Part shown: positions 1 through 7,584 of the stretch, piece after piece | Position numbering within the stretch: the first letter of the stretch is position 1 | How the letters are laid out: each line of letters starts with the position of its first letter | Assembly (NCBI GenBank): GCA_964463485.1 | Contig: CAYXDO010000003.1 | Coordinates: 1 to 64,000, forward strand | Direction: 5' to 3' | Length of the DNA: 64,000 bases | From: CAYXDO01 sp964463485 | GTDB taxonomy: Bacteria > Myxococcota > Kuafuiibacteriia > Kuafuiibacteriales > Kuafuiibacteriaceae | The notes under the pieces: generated by a model | Seen by the model: the letters and a program-made list of their open reading frames with translations, nothing else | Told to the model about the DNA's origin: nothing | Databases searched by the model: none | Translations under genes and position numbers: made by a program

Positions 1-72
1 CGGGACCGGGTCGCGGGCCGATTTTCGGCAGCGAAATCAGCGTGCGGAACCCCTGGGTGCTCTCGACCTCCC

Positions 73-534
73 TTGCGGTCTTCGCCATCGCGGTCGACAA
101 TCGAGGCATGGAGACGCTTGCGGCCGTTCATCCCACAACTAACTGGCTTGAGCGTTCTTGTTGCCATCCATCCTGAGCTCGAGGCGATCAGCGACCAAGC
201 CATTCTGGATCTCGAGGTCCAGCTTCGAAGTCTTCGGCTGCGCACGGGGCTCATTATTTCACCCGAGCAGACGCTCGGGTTGGTTCAGAGCGGCTGGGGA
301 CCTGGTTCGGTCCGACAATATGGGCGGAAGGGTCCCTCGGAGACATCGGACCTCTTCAAGCAAGCCGGAATCGGGTCCCCAACGCCCGGGAGACTAGGCT
401 TGCAGGTCCGCCATTGGATCGACGCCCTTCGAACGAATTGGATGAAGGCACTCTCCCCGAAATCGACTCCGTGGATGTTTCCAGACTTCGTGGGTGGGTT
501 CGCTCAGGCCGACATCGAGGCCGTGGACGCATGA
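73..534 (+). CDS. Hypothetical protein, possibly edge-truncated
   Basis: The frame is open to the left edge of the window and the first available start inside it is a TTG at 73, so the 5' end may lie outside. The product has no family I can name. A segment around residues 55-70 (RTGLIISPEQTLGL) followed by a basic and then acidic tail recalls the C-terminal part of some PD-(D/E)XK nuclease-like proteins, but no catalytic set is visible. A second frame (3-176) also has coding-like third positions up to about base 150, so the first 150 bases may carry the end of another gene or a frameshift. The stop overlaps the next start by four bases (ATGA at 531), which suggests an operon with the following gene. 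Reality of a coding gene is likely; the start and function are unknown. Confidence 0.45.
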   Translation: MRSSPSRSTIEAWRRLRPFIPQLTGLSVLVAIHPELEAISDQAILDLEVQLRSLRLRTGLIISPEQTLGLVQSGWGPGSVRQYGRKGPSETSDLFKQAGIGSPTPGRLGLQVRHWIDALRTNWMKALSPKSTPWMFPDFVGGFAQADIEAVDA

Positions 535-922
535 GTGACCAGAAAGCGATCGCGTTCGTCGAAACCAACTGGATGACCCTGGCTGGACGGCACGGCGCTG
601 CCCGTATGAACCGGGATCCGGCTATTTCGTATCGCTGGAGGGCGTCTACCAGACTCAGAGCCTCGAGGAGGCTGAACGTTTCGGGAGAACAAAGCCACTC
701 CCTGGGATCGGCGTAGGCCTCAGCGGCAACCTGAAAATCGACGAGTTCAGCTTCACCTTTTACGGCTTCTTGCGCACGGCTGGCTTCATTCTCTTCGCCG
801 TCCCCGGCTTCGTGCCATTTCAGGCGCTCGCCGAAGCCACGGAGACCGAACCCGAGCTCACTCTCTCGGCGGATCGACGTCGACAGAATCCTCTCGCGGG
901 ACGCCTACCTACCTCTACGTAG
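531..922 (+). pseudogene. Hypothetical gene interrupted by a frameshift
   Basis: Translation starts at the ATG overlapping the previous stop and runs MSDQKAIAFVETNW for about 24 residues in one frame. Near base 600 the coding-like signal moves to another frame, which continues as YEPGSGYFVSLEGVYQTQSL and on through an aromatic, hydrophobic stretch (residues FTFYGFLRTAGFILFAVPGF) to a stop at 920-922. The original frame instead reads into a low-quality Arg/Ser-rich tail ending at 716. Joining the two frames gives a protein of about 130 residues. This is either a real one-base frameshift or an assembly error. No family is recognised. Its tight coupling to the upstream frame suggests the two were one operon. 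Confidence 0.45.
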
Positions 923-1046
923 TGGGCCGACCTCCTGCGCCGCACGTACGCGATCGACGCGATGACTCGAACTGCTTCTGGGGAAAGTGCTTATCTGTGC
1001 GCACGCTTGACGGCCCGTGCGGGAAGAACGACTGTGATCGAGTCCA

Positions 1047-1595
1047 ATGAGCTCCGAAGAGGATCGCGCTCGCATCCTAGCCTACTCATCAACCGATTTT
1101 GCGGCATTATTGACACCGCTGAGTGCAGGGATCGAAGTTCCCGGATGGCCACCCGGCCGACTTCTCGAGTACTTCATTCTCCGGGCATTCAGAGACTCAG
1201 GGGCCGAGGTGACCTGGCCCTACTACGTAAATCAGGACGGGCAAATCATCGAGCAGGTGGACGGTGCGCTGTACGTCGGGGCGATTCACGCGATCGTAGA
1301 AGCCAAGGACTACGACTCCGCTGTGGATTTCGAGCCCATCGCAAAACTCCAGAGCAGGTTGCTCAGGCGCCCGGCTCTCGCAATCGCTTGTTTGTTCTCA
1401 AGAAGCGGATTCACCGCTCCAGCGAAAACGCTCGCGCGCTACACCTTCCCGCAAACAATTTTGCTCTGGGAAGGCCTAGAGTTGAAGCGGGCCTTCGAGG
1501 AAGATCGACTTGTTGACGGGCTTCTGATGAAGATGAAGTACGCGGTCGAGCGAGGAGCGCCCGACTACAACATCTTGGAGGTGATGGACGCATGA
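1047..1595 (+). CDS. PD-(D/E)XK (Mrr-like) endonuclease-like protein
   Basis: This 182-residue protein carries the layout of a restriction-endonuclease-like fold. An acidic residue sits in EQVDGALYVG (about residues 69-78), followed about 15 residues later by the E-x-K of IHAIVEAKDYDS, and then a Gln-containing helix (IAKLQSRLLRR). These are the D, E-x-K and Q elements of the PD-(D/E)XK superfamily, seen in Mrr-type and many defence nucleases. There is no DNA-recognition or ATPase domain, so any specificity must come from a partner. The stop overlaps the start of the TOPRIM-like gene by four bases (ATGA at 1592), so the two are translationally coupled. The fold assignment is by motif only and the target (DNA, RNA, self or phage) is unknown. 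Confidence 0.7.
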   Translation: MSSEEDRARILAYSSTDFAALLTPLSAGIEVPGWPPGRLLEYFILRAFRDSGAEVTWPYYVNQDGQIIEQVDGALYVGAIHAIVEAKDYDSAVDFEPIAKLQSRLLRRPALAIACLFSRSGFTAPAKTLARYTFPQTILLWEGLELKRAFEEDRLVDGLLMKMKYAVERGAPDYNILEVMDA

Positions 1596-2149
1596 CCCCA
1601 CTCATCGTGACCGAGGGAACGCAGGATGCCGAGCTACTCTATTGGGTGCTCGACGCCGAGCGGCCCTTGGGGCTCAAGATCCAACCGGCGGGAGGTAAGT
1701 CGTCGGCCGAATCACTCGCACGATCTGCGCTCATGCGTCGAAGGAGTCCCGTCGCGCTGGTTGTGGACGCCGACACCTTCGATTCGCGGCGCGTCGACGA
1801 GCAGAAGCGCTTCATCAAGTCACTGCTTCCACATGAATTGGCCGAAATGCATTGCCTCGTGCAGGTGGTCCCGGCTCTTCAGGTCTTGCTCTTCCGTCAG
1901 CCCACAGCCTTGTCCTTGGCCCTGGGAACTCCGCCTTCGGAGGACGACCTTCGCGAGGGGCTCTATCGGCCGCGGGAGATGCTTCGGGAATTGGGACGCC
2001 GCCATTTCGGCGACGATCGCTGGGGAATTCTCATGCCGAGACTGCGATCGCAGTCCGCTGTCGAGCTGCGAAACGAGCCTGAAATGCAGCAACTCATTGC
2101 TTTCATTCGTGAAGCTCCCGCTATCCGCGGCGAAGCAACCCTGCCCTGA
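1592..2149 (+). CDS. TOPRIM-like domain protein
   Basis: The 185-residue product begins with a short strand and an invariant-type Glu (IVTEGTQDAELL, residues 5-16) and has a second acidic motif, VALVVDADTFDS (about residues 53-64), that fits the DxD of a TOPRIM catalytic fold. TOPRIM domains bind Mg2+ and cut or join nucleic acids in topoisomerases, DnaG primases, OLD nucleases and RecR. Here the domain stands alone, without the ATPase that accompanies it in OLD or GajA proteins. It starts inside the stop of the nuclease-like gene and ends with a TGATG overlap into a small frame. The pairing suggests a two-component nucleic-acid-processing module. The TOPRIM call rests on two motifs; DUF4435-like proteins with the same fold are an alternative. 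Confidence 0.6.
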   Translation: MTPLIVTEGTQDAELLYWVLDAERPLGLKIQPAGGKSSAESLARSALMRRRSPVALVVDADTFDSRRVDEQKRFIKSLLPHELAEMHCLVQVVPALQVLLFRQPTALSLALGTPPSEDDLREGLYRPREMLRELGRRHFGDDRWGILMPRLRSQSAVELRNEPEMQQLIAFIREAPAIRGEATLP

Positions 2150-2334
2150 TGGCCGAGGACCCGCAGGCCGAAGCGATTCCGGGGATTTGGTGGTGTTTTC
2201 CATGCCCACCAGCAGCGGGGCACGCAGGCCACCGGGTGCTGGCGGCTCCGGACCCGGACAATCTGATCGCGTGTCGGCGTAGTGGGGCCGCTTCCGATCC
2301 GGAAGTCATCACGACTGATAGGTATAAGCCATAA
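2149..2334 (+). CDS. Small hypothetical protein coupled to the TOPRIM gene
   Basis: A 61-residue frame starts at an ATG that overlaps the upstream stop (TGATG at 2147-2151), the usual sign of translational coupling. It contains WWCFPC near residue 15 and several His residues (AGHAGHRVL), which could bind a metal. I recognise no family. It could be a third member of the nuclease/TOPRIM cassette, or a chance open frame in the decayed region that follows. Confidence 0.35.
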   Translation: MAEDPQAEAIPGIWWCFPCPPAAGHAGHRVLAAPDPDNLIACRRSGAASDPEVITTDRYKP

Positions 2335-2490
2335 CTCGGGCGGGCGTGACCGGTCTCCTCGGTCGACTTTGCGGCGAAGCAAGCGCGATGACTGCGACAA
2401 CAGAGGTGAATCGAGTGTGGTTTGGCTGTGGCCGGGCGACTCTGGACGGATCTGGGCCTTGGGGAGTGGAGACCGGCAGCGCGTTGCGGA
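2335..2490. other. Non-coding stretch between cassette and IS remnant
   Basis: I see no convincing gene, hairpin terminator or repeat here. The frames that cross it have poor codon composition and no recognisable motif. It probably holds the edge of the insertion-sequence remnant, but no terminal inverted repeat could be picked out. Confidence 0.4.
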
Positions 2491-3203
2491 TTACGCTGCC
2501 CGCTGAGTTGGCGTCGGTTTCAGGCGCTCACCGAGCTCAGCGAGCGTTCGCATGAGATCCTCGAAGGTCTTGATGGCTTCGGGCTTGGTCAGAGCACGAA
2601 CCCAGGCTCGCGCGTGGAGCTCGATGGCGACGCCGATCGAGAAGACGTGGAGAATGTGCTGGCGTCTGAAGGCTCCGGCGGCCACGGTGCCCTTCCCTTT
2701 GAGAAGGTAGTTGAATCGCTCCGTGCTCGTCCGCTTGGCGTAGGCCTTCGTGAATTCGTCGGCGCCCCGTAGAATGGGGACGTTTCGACGAGGATCGTCT
2801 TCAAAGCGAAGGCGAAGGCATGGTCCTATTTTCGATTGGGCTCGCAGAGCGAGGCCCGAGGACACTCGTTGGCGTCGGCTGGGGCGTACGAGTCCTCACG
2901 CATGGGGATGACCGCTTGGATGTGCAGTCGTCGGAGGAACGAGTAGAGAGGCCCGGCGTCGTAGGCTCTGTCGGGAATCATGAGTCGCACACGTGCCTTG
3001 GGTAGATGAGCACGGAGGAGTTTGACGAGTCGGACGACATCGGCGGGTGCGGTGACCACCTCGGGAGCGTTAGCGGTGTCGACGGATACGTGTAGTGGGA
3101 GATCTTGGTGATCGTGGGTCGTGGTGAGGAGATGGAGTTTGTAACCAAACACGTACTGCTCAGTATAAGAGTCGTAGCCCCACTTCGCGAAGCTCGAGTA
3201 TGA
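2491..3203 (-). pseudogene. Decayed DDE transposase (IS remnant)
   Basis: Read on the minus strand, the region from about 3203 downwards encodes KWGYDSYTEQYVFGYKLHLL, then PDRAYDAGPLYSFL (a catalytic Asp), then ECPRASLCEP. There the frame breaks near 2840 and the homology resumes in another frame as IGPCLRLRFEDDPRRN and KRTSTERFNYLLK (the catalytic Glu), ending with HARAWVRAL. This is the C-terminal two thirds of a DDE transposase of the group whose members carry the same CPxxxLCEP and TERxN landmarks. The first catalytic Asp region is missing or lost in a further frame (3160-3432 contains LDSRAFVDRARERGRK, which might be it). At least one frameshift and the missing N-terminus mean it cannot be active. 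No target-site duplication could be identified. Confidence 0.75.
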
Positions 3204-3204
3204 C

Positions 3205-3528
3205 GTGACGAGACTCGCGCTTCGACCTGCGCTCCGGCTCGGCATCTTGTTTCCGGCCACGCTCACGAGCTCGATCGACGAAGGCGCGAGAGTCCAAGTC
3301 TTGGTGAACGGCACCGACCGGATCGTGCTCCCGGTGGGCATCGACGCCCGGCCCGTCTTCGCCGGAATGTTCGAGGTCCCGTTCGCATTCTCCGAGGCCG
3401 TCTCGCTGTCGGCCGAATCCAGAGTCGTCCACGACCCAAACCAGCCACGCCTCTCGCAGGATCCGGGGACCGTCGTCGACTCACCTTTGAGGCTGAGTTT
3501 TCACGTCAAGCTCCAGGCACGATGGTAG
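3205..3528 (+). pseudogene. Open frame cut at the IS remnant, possible gene fragment
   Basis: This frame has very high GC at third codon positions and a beta-strand-like sequence (RVQVLVNGTDRIVLPVGIDA, then FEVPFAFSEAVSLSAES). It looks like the C-terminal end of a real protein rather than a chance frame. It begins (GTG at 3205) exactly where transposase similarity on the other strand ends, so an insertion or deletion there may have removed its 5' part. It converges on the lipoprotein gene ending at 3546. No family is recognised. The alternative is that it is a shadow of further decayed transposase on the minus strand. Confidence 0.35.
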
Positions 3529-3545
3529 AGCCCAGCGCGACCGCT

Positions 3546-4946
3546 TCACGGAGGCAAGACTGGGTCCGGCTGGAGCGGCCCAAACGGTGAGTCGGGCGGC
3601 TCGTCGCGACTCAGAGCTTCGAGCGCCGCCGCTCGAGCGACGAGCTCCTTCTCGTAGAACCGCGAGAAGGTCCGCTGGGCCGTCGTTTGGACGAACTCGG
3701 CGTCGGCGGTATGGCAGACCGGACAGCCGACGATCTCCAGATTCTGTCGAAGCCGCGGGCGACTCGCCAAAATGGCCGGATCCAAACCCTCGAGGCTCAG
3801 CGGCTGCCGCAACACCCCGACCGGCGCTCGCGCCGACCGCGGACGAAAGACCTCCGGGATCTCCACTCTCCGAGCGTCCACACCGTCTGCGTTCGCTTCG
3901 AGCCAGCGCAGAAAAGAGTCCCGTCGCGAGCCCTGCACGTTGAGTCCCTCCGTGTCGACGGTCTGAAAGAGGGGTGGGTTCTCGAAGACGTTCGGGAGCA
4001 CCGCTTTTGAGCTCGAATCGGGGTTCGGCGTCCTCACCCATTGCCGCCACTCCCAGGGCGCGACCGTAAACTCGACCGTCTCCAAGAGCAGGACACGCTT
4101 CGGGTTGATATGCTCTTCGAGCAGCGCTCGAGCCGCGGGTGCGAGCTCGATATCCGAGAGACCCGAAAGTCGCACCCACCTTCGCGCGAGCCCTCCGCAC
4201 GTCGCGTCCCCGGCCTCGGGGAGCATCCGGAACAGGAAAATCATGTGAAAAGGCGAGTACAGCGGATGGGTACAGGCCAACGAGACACGAAGCTCGCCGC
4301 AGTGACCGTTTCGCGCCAGGTCGATCCGATTGTGGATCGCGGTGACTTTGAACGGCGCCGACTCGAGCGACCAAGTCGAAGGGTCCGCGCCGAGCCCCTC
4401 GGCGAGCGCCTCTGCCAAGAGCGCGGGGCCCGCGCGTTCGCTGTGAGACGTCTGGTTGAACCGCCGCAAGGTCCAGTCCAGCAGACGCCCACCGTGTCCG
4501 TCGTCCGAAATCGCCGCCATGACGGTTCCCAACGAGACGAAAGTGGGGTCGTCCAGGAGCTCCGGCTGAGTCCAAACGAGACTCCGCGACGCCTCGATGA
4601 GTTGCTGCCCCGCGTCGATCGTGGTGGCATCTTCTTCGCTGCTCGCGTCGGCTCCGGTCGGCCCGACGTCGGTCGGCCCGAAGTCCGTCGGCCCGAAGTC
4701 TGTCGGCGCAGCATCGTTCGCCAGCGCATCTGGACGCGGCTCGGCGTCAGCCTCCTGGGTGCCCGCATCGAACCCCGAATCCGTGGCCGCGTCCTGCGAC
4801 GAGGGTAGGGCTTCGGAACAACTCAGCGACGCGATCGAGGCCGCGACGAACGCCACGCGACCCAGCCACGGAAGAGACCACGGCTCGGTGCTCAGTTCGT
4901 GATCGAGGGCTCCTTGCTCGTGTCGGGCAGACCGCATCACCCTCAT
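3546..4946 (-). CDS. Lipoprotein with a single CxxCH motif
   Basis: The 466-residue product has a signal peptide ending in a lipobox (IASLSC, Cys about residue 43), then a Ser/Asp/Ala-rich linker that includes a short PTDFG/PTDVG repeat, typical of myxobacterial outer-membrane lipoproteins. The folded part includes IHNRIDLARNGHCGELRVSL and ends with GCPVCHTADAEF, one CxxCH that could bind a c-type haem. The IHNRIDL...CGE pattern recalls a family of secreted proteins of unknown role in Myxococcota. It is the last gene of the efflux operon and its ATG overlaps the stop of the second TolC-like gene (ATGA at 4943-4946), so it is co-translated with the pump. Whether it serves the pump is unknown; one isolated CxxCH does not prove a cytochrome. 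Confidence 0.7.
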   Translation of the reverse strand: MRVMRSARHEQGALDHELSTEPWSLPWLGRVAFVAASIASLSCSEALPSSQDAATDSGFDAGTQEADAEPRPDALANDAAPTDFGPTDFGPTDVGPTGADASSEEDATTIDAGQQLIEASRSLVWTQPELLDDPTFVSLGTVMAAISDDGHGGRLLDWTLRRFNQTSHSERAGPALLAEALAEGLGADPSTWSLESAPFKVTAIHNRIDLARNGHCGELRVSLACTHPLYSPFHMIFLFRMLPEAGDATCGGLARRWVRLSGLSDIELAPAARALLEEHINPKRVLLLETVEFTVAPWEWRQWVRTPNPDSSSKAVLPNVFENPPLFQTVDTEGLNVQGSRRDSFLRWLEANADGVDARRVEIPEVFRPRSARAPVGVLRQPLSLEGLDPAILASRPRLRQNLEIVGCPVCHTADAEFVQTTAQRTFSRFYEKELVARAAALEALSRDEPPDSPFGPLQPDPVLPP

Positions 4947-6301
4947 CTTCCCACCGCGCGCTCCAGCTCGGCGTGTCCGATCTGCAAATCGAACCGCGCT
5001 TCGATCACCGATCGCCGAGCTTCGATCCAGCGCACCTCCGCATCGCGCTCCTCCATGGCGCTCGAGCGACCCTCCGCGTAACTCGACTGCGCGAGCTCCA
5101 TCGCGGCCTCGGCCGCGTCAGCCTCGACCTGCGCGAGCCTGAGGACGGTTCGGAGCAGCTCGACGCGCTGGGCTCGATCGATGACTTCGGAGCGAAGGTC
5201 GCGTTCCAGATCCTCGTGCGCGCGGCGAGCCCTTGCCACGTCGAGCTCGGCTCGCTCGACGCGTGCGTTGACATCCCCGCCCGCGTAGGCGCCGAACGAC
5301 ATCGAGATCCCCGCGTTCGCGGTGTAATTTTCGGTTGGGTCGGAAATCACTCGATCGGGTCGACGGCTCGTTCGGGCGTAATTCAGGGTCAAGGCGAACG
5401 TCGGCCAGTGCGCGGCCTGCTCCATGTCGAGATTGTTCACGTAGTACTCGACGTTCGCACGGCTTGCGAGGATTTCTGGCCGGCGCGTGAGCGCTTCTTC
5501 CACGAGCCTCTTGACGTCACCATCGAGACCTCGAGCCGCCATCGCGGTGCTCGAAGAGCGAGGCAGGTTCAGCGCGAGGGGCACGTCCGGGTCGAGCGCG
5601 ATGAACGTCGCCAGGGCCCGGCGGGCCACGCCGACTTGGTAACGCGCGCGGGCCCGCTGAACCGCATCGGCCGCCGCGTCGCGTTCGGCGAGCGCCAGAT
5701 CTCGGCCCGTCTTTTCGGAGCGCGCGCGATTCGCTTCGGCGAGCTTGAGCCGAACCTCCGCGACCGCCAACCCCGCCTCGGCCCGCGCTACGGCGTAGAA
5801 TCGCCGAAGGGCCTCCAGGCGCACGTTGTTGCGCGCCGCTTGGAGGAGGTGGTCACGAAGCGTCTTCCAAGAGCCCGCTCGGAGTATCTGGGACCAGAAT
5901 CGGCCACCGTCGAAGAGGAGTTGGCGCAAGCCCAAACTCAGCGCAAAAACGGGATGGCTCGCTTCATCGAAGCGGTAGTCCCGGAATGGCCCGTAGCTCC
6001 ACCGTTTGTCGCGCCAAGGAATTTGGTCATCACGACACGCCGGCTGCGGCTCACATTCTTCCCATCGAGCCTCGCGAATCGGATTTCCAAAAAAATACTC
6101 TCTTGCGTCCAAACTCAGCGTCACGGACGGCCGTATGGCGGCCCAAGCCCGATCTTGGTCCGTCCGAGCGGACACGACCTCGAACTCAGCACGGACGACC
6201 TCCCCAGCGACCTGATCGGCGCGGGCCAACACGTCGTCGAGGCTCATCGCGAGCGTGGAGCTCCCGACCTGAGTCAGGACGAGGAGCGCAAAGGAAATCA
6301 C
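4943..6301 (-). CDS. TolC-like outer-membrane efflux protein (second of two)
   Basis: The 452-residue product has an N-terminal signal (MISFALLVLTQVGSSTLA) and the two-repeat coiled-coil layout of outer-membrane efflux proteins. Examples are LRQLLFDGG for the first beta/alpha hinge, long Ala/Arg/Glu-rich helices and AGISMSFGAYAGGDVNARVERAELDVARA for the second repeat. TolC proteins form trimeric channels that carry substrates from a periplasmic adaptor across the outer membrane. The start is a GTG overlapping the stop of the previous gene (GTGA at 6298-6301). It is unusual for one ABC pump operon to hold two such genes. A second channel could serve a different assembly or form a heteromer. 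Family call is firm, partner assignment is inferred from position. Confidence 0.85.
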   Translation of the reverse strand: MISFALLVLTQVGSSTLAMSLDDVLARADQVAGEVVRAEFEVVSARTDQDRAWAAIRPSVTLSLDAREYFFGNPIREARWEECEPQPACRDDQIPWRDKRWSYGPFRDYRFDEASHPVFALSLGLRQLLFDGGRFWSQILRAGSWKTLRDHLLQAARNNVRLEALRRFYAVARAEAGLAVAEVRLKLAEANRARSEKTGRDLALAERDAAADAVQRARARYQVGVARRALATFIALDPDVPLALNLPRSSSTAMAARGLDGDVKRLVEEALTRRPEILASRANVEYYVNNLDMEQAAHWPTFALTLNYARTSRRPDRVISDPTENYTANAGISMSFGAYAGGDVNARVERAELDVARARRAHEDLERDLRSEVIDRAQRVELLRTVLRLAQVEADAAEAAMELAQSSYAEGRSSAMEERDAEVRWIEARRSVIEARFDLQIGHAELERAVGR

Positions 6302-7584
6302 TGCGAGCGGCCCAGCGCTCGCAGGAGCTTGGCGCGAGCGGTCGCGAGCTCGTTTTGGAGCCGCACGCCGTCCGCGAGGGTGGTGGCGAGCCGGAGAGTT
6401 GCATCGCCGAGCTCGAGGGAGCTGCCCGCACCTGCGGCGTATCGACCCTCAGCCAGGCGCAGGCGCTCTTCCGCGAGCGTCCTGGCCTCCTGATGCGCGC
6501 TCAGGGCCGCGGACGATGACCGCACACTCACCAACGCCTCCTCGATCTCGAGCCGAATTCGTTGGGACAGCAAGACGAGCTCGGCGTCCGCGCTCGCGAG
6601 CTCATGCCGAAGCGCGCGCTCTTCGGCGGTGGTGGCGCCTCCCTCGAAGAGGGACCAGGTTACGTCGAGCCCAGCCCCAGCATTCCAGGCGAGCGAGTCG
6701 AGCGCGGCGCCGGACTCGGAGAACGACGCGGACAACGAGAGGCTCGGCCCGTAGCCGGCCTGAGCGGCCGAAAGACTCCCGAGCAGCGCGGTCCGCTTCT
6801 GCTCTAGAGCCACGACCTCGGGGCGCACGCTCAGAGACTGCTCGGTCAAGACCTTCGCAGAGCTCCCTTCTCCTTCGAGCCTTTGGATCGGTTCTTCGAT
6901 GACGTCGATCGACTCGAGCTCGGCGCCGATGGCAAAGACGAGCCTCGCCATCGCGGTCTCGGCCTCACCTCTTCGCTTCACGAGCTCGACCCTCCGATCT
7001 GCCTGGGCGGAGAGGGCCTCCACGAGGTCGATCTCCGGACGCGCTCCGATCTCGACCAGAGCCCTCGCCCGGTCCGTGTGTCCGACTTCATTTTCCAACG
7101 TCTGCTCGGCCACCCTCACGAGCGCCTTGGCCGCGCGCGCGGCATGATACGCCGTTCGAACCGAGAGCTCTACGTCGAGCCGGCTCGTCTTGGCGTTGGC
7201 CCGGGCGAGCTCGAGGTTGGAATCAGCGCTCGCAACTCGACCCGAGGTCGCACCGAAATCGTAGACCAACTGGCGGGCCGAGAGTCCGAACGAAAAATAG
7301 TCGGAAGTATCGAAGCTAGACGTTCCGGAGGCCGCCAGCGAGCTCAGCACGGAGCCCGCCCGAGCCGCGACGTTCGAAGTGCTGCGTTCGTAACCCATCG
7401 ACGCTGAGAGTCGCGGGAGGCGAGGCGCGCGAGCTTCGTCTGCCCGCGCCGCGAAAGCCGAGAGTCTGGCCTCCGCGACGGAGAGCTCCGGGTGCGACGC
7501 GATCGCGAGCTCGAGCGCCTCACCGAGCGTCAAGACTTGCGCGGGCCCTGCGCTCGAGAGCGCCAAGCTCAACATCAAGCTCAT
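6298..7584 (-). CDS. TolC-like outer-membrane efflux protein (first of two)
   Basis: A 428-residue TolC-family protein. The chosen ATG (7584) overlaps the permease stop (ATGA at 7581-7584) and is followed by a hydrophobic signal segment (MSLMLSLALSSAGPAQ) and then LTLGEALELAIASHPEL, the standard opening of the first outer-membrane efflux repeat. The second repeat begins near VTWSLFEGGATTAEERALRHE. The open frame extends 55 codons further upstream inside the permease gene, but that part is Arg-rich shadow sequence. Position directly after the ATPase and permease makes it the best candidate for the channel of this pump. Confidence 0.87.
   Translation of the reverse strand: MSLMLSLALSSAGPAQVLTLGEALELAIASHPELSVAEARLSAFAARADEARAPRLPRLSASMGYERSTSNVAARAGSVLSSLAASGTSSFDTSDYFSFGLSARQLVYDFGATSGRVASADSNLELARANAKTSRLDVELSVRTAYHAARAAKALVRVAEQTLENEVGHTDRARALVEIGARPEIDLVEALSAQADRRVELVKRRGEAETAMARLVFAIGAELESIDVIEEPIQRLEGEGSSAKVLTEQSLSVRPEVVALEQKRTALLGSLSAAQAGYGPSLSLSASFSESGAALDSLAWNAGAGLDVTWSLFEGGATTAEERALRHELASADAELVLLSQRIRLEIEEALVSVRSSSAALSAHQEARTLAEERLRLAEGRYAAGAGSSLELGDATLRLATTLADGVRLQNELATARAKLLRALGRSQ

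Noticed and set aside
3481..4575. 364-codon minus-strand frame overlapping the CxxCH lipoprotein
   Set aside because: Same strand but different frame from a protein with a lipobox, ordered linker and coupled start. The alternative product is Arg/Gly/Ala-rich without motifs.
4600..4730. Repeated GTCGGCCCGA words as a DNA repeat element
   Set aside because: They encode the PTDFG/PTDVG linker of the lipoprotein in frame and need no separate explanation.
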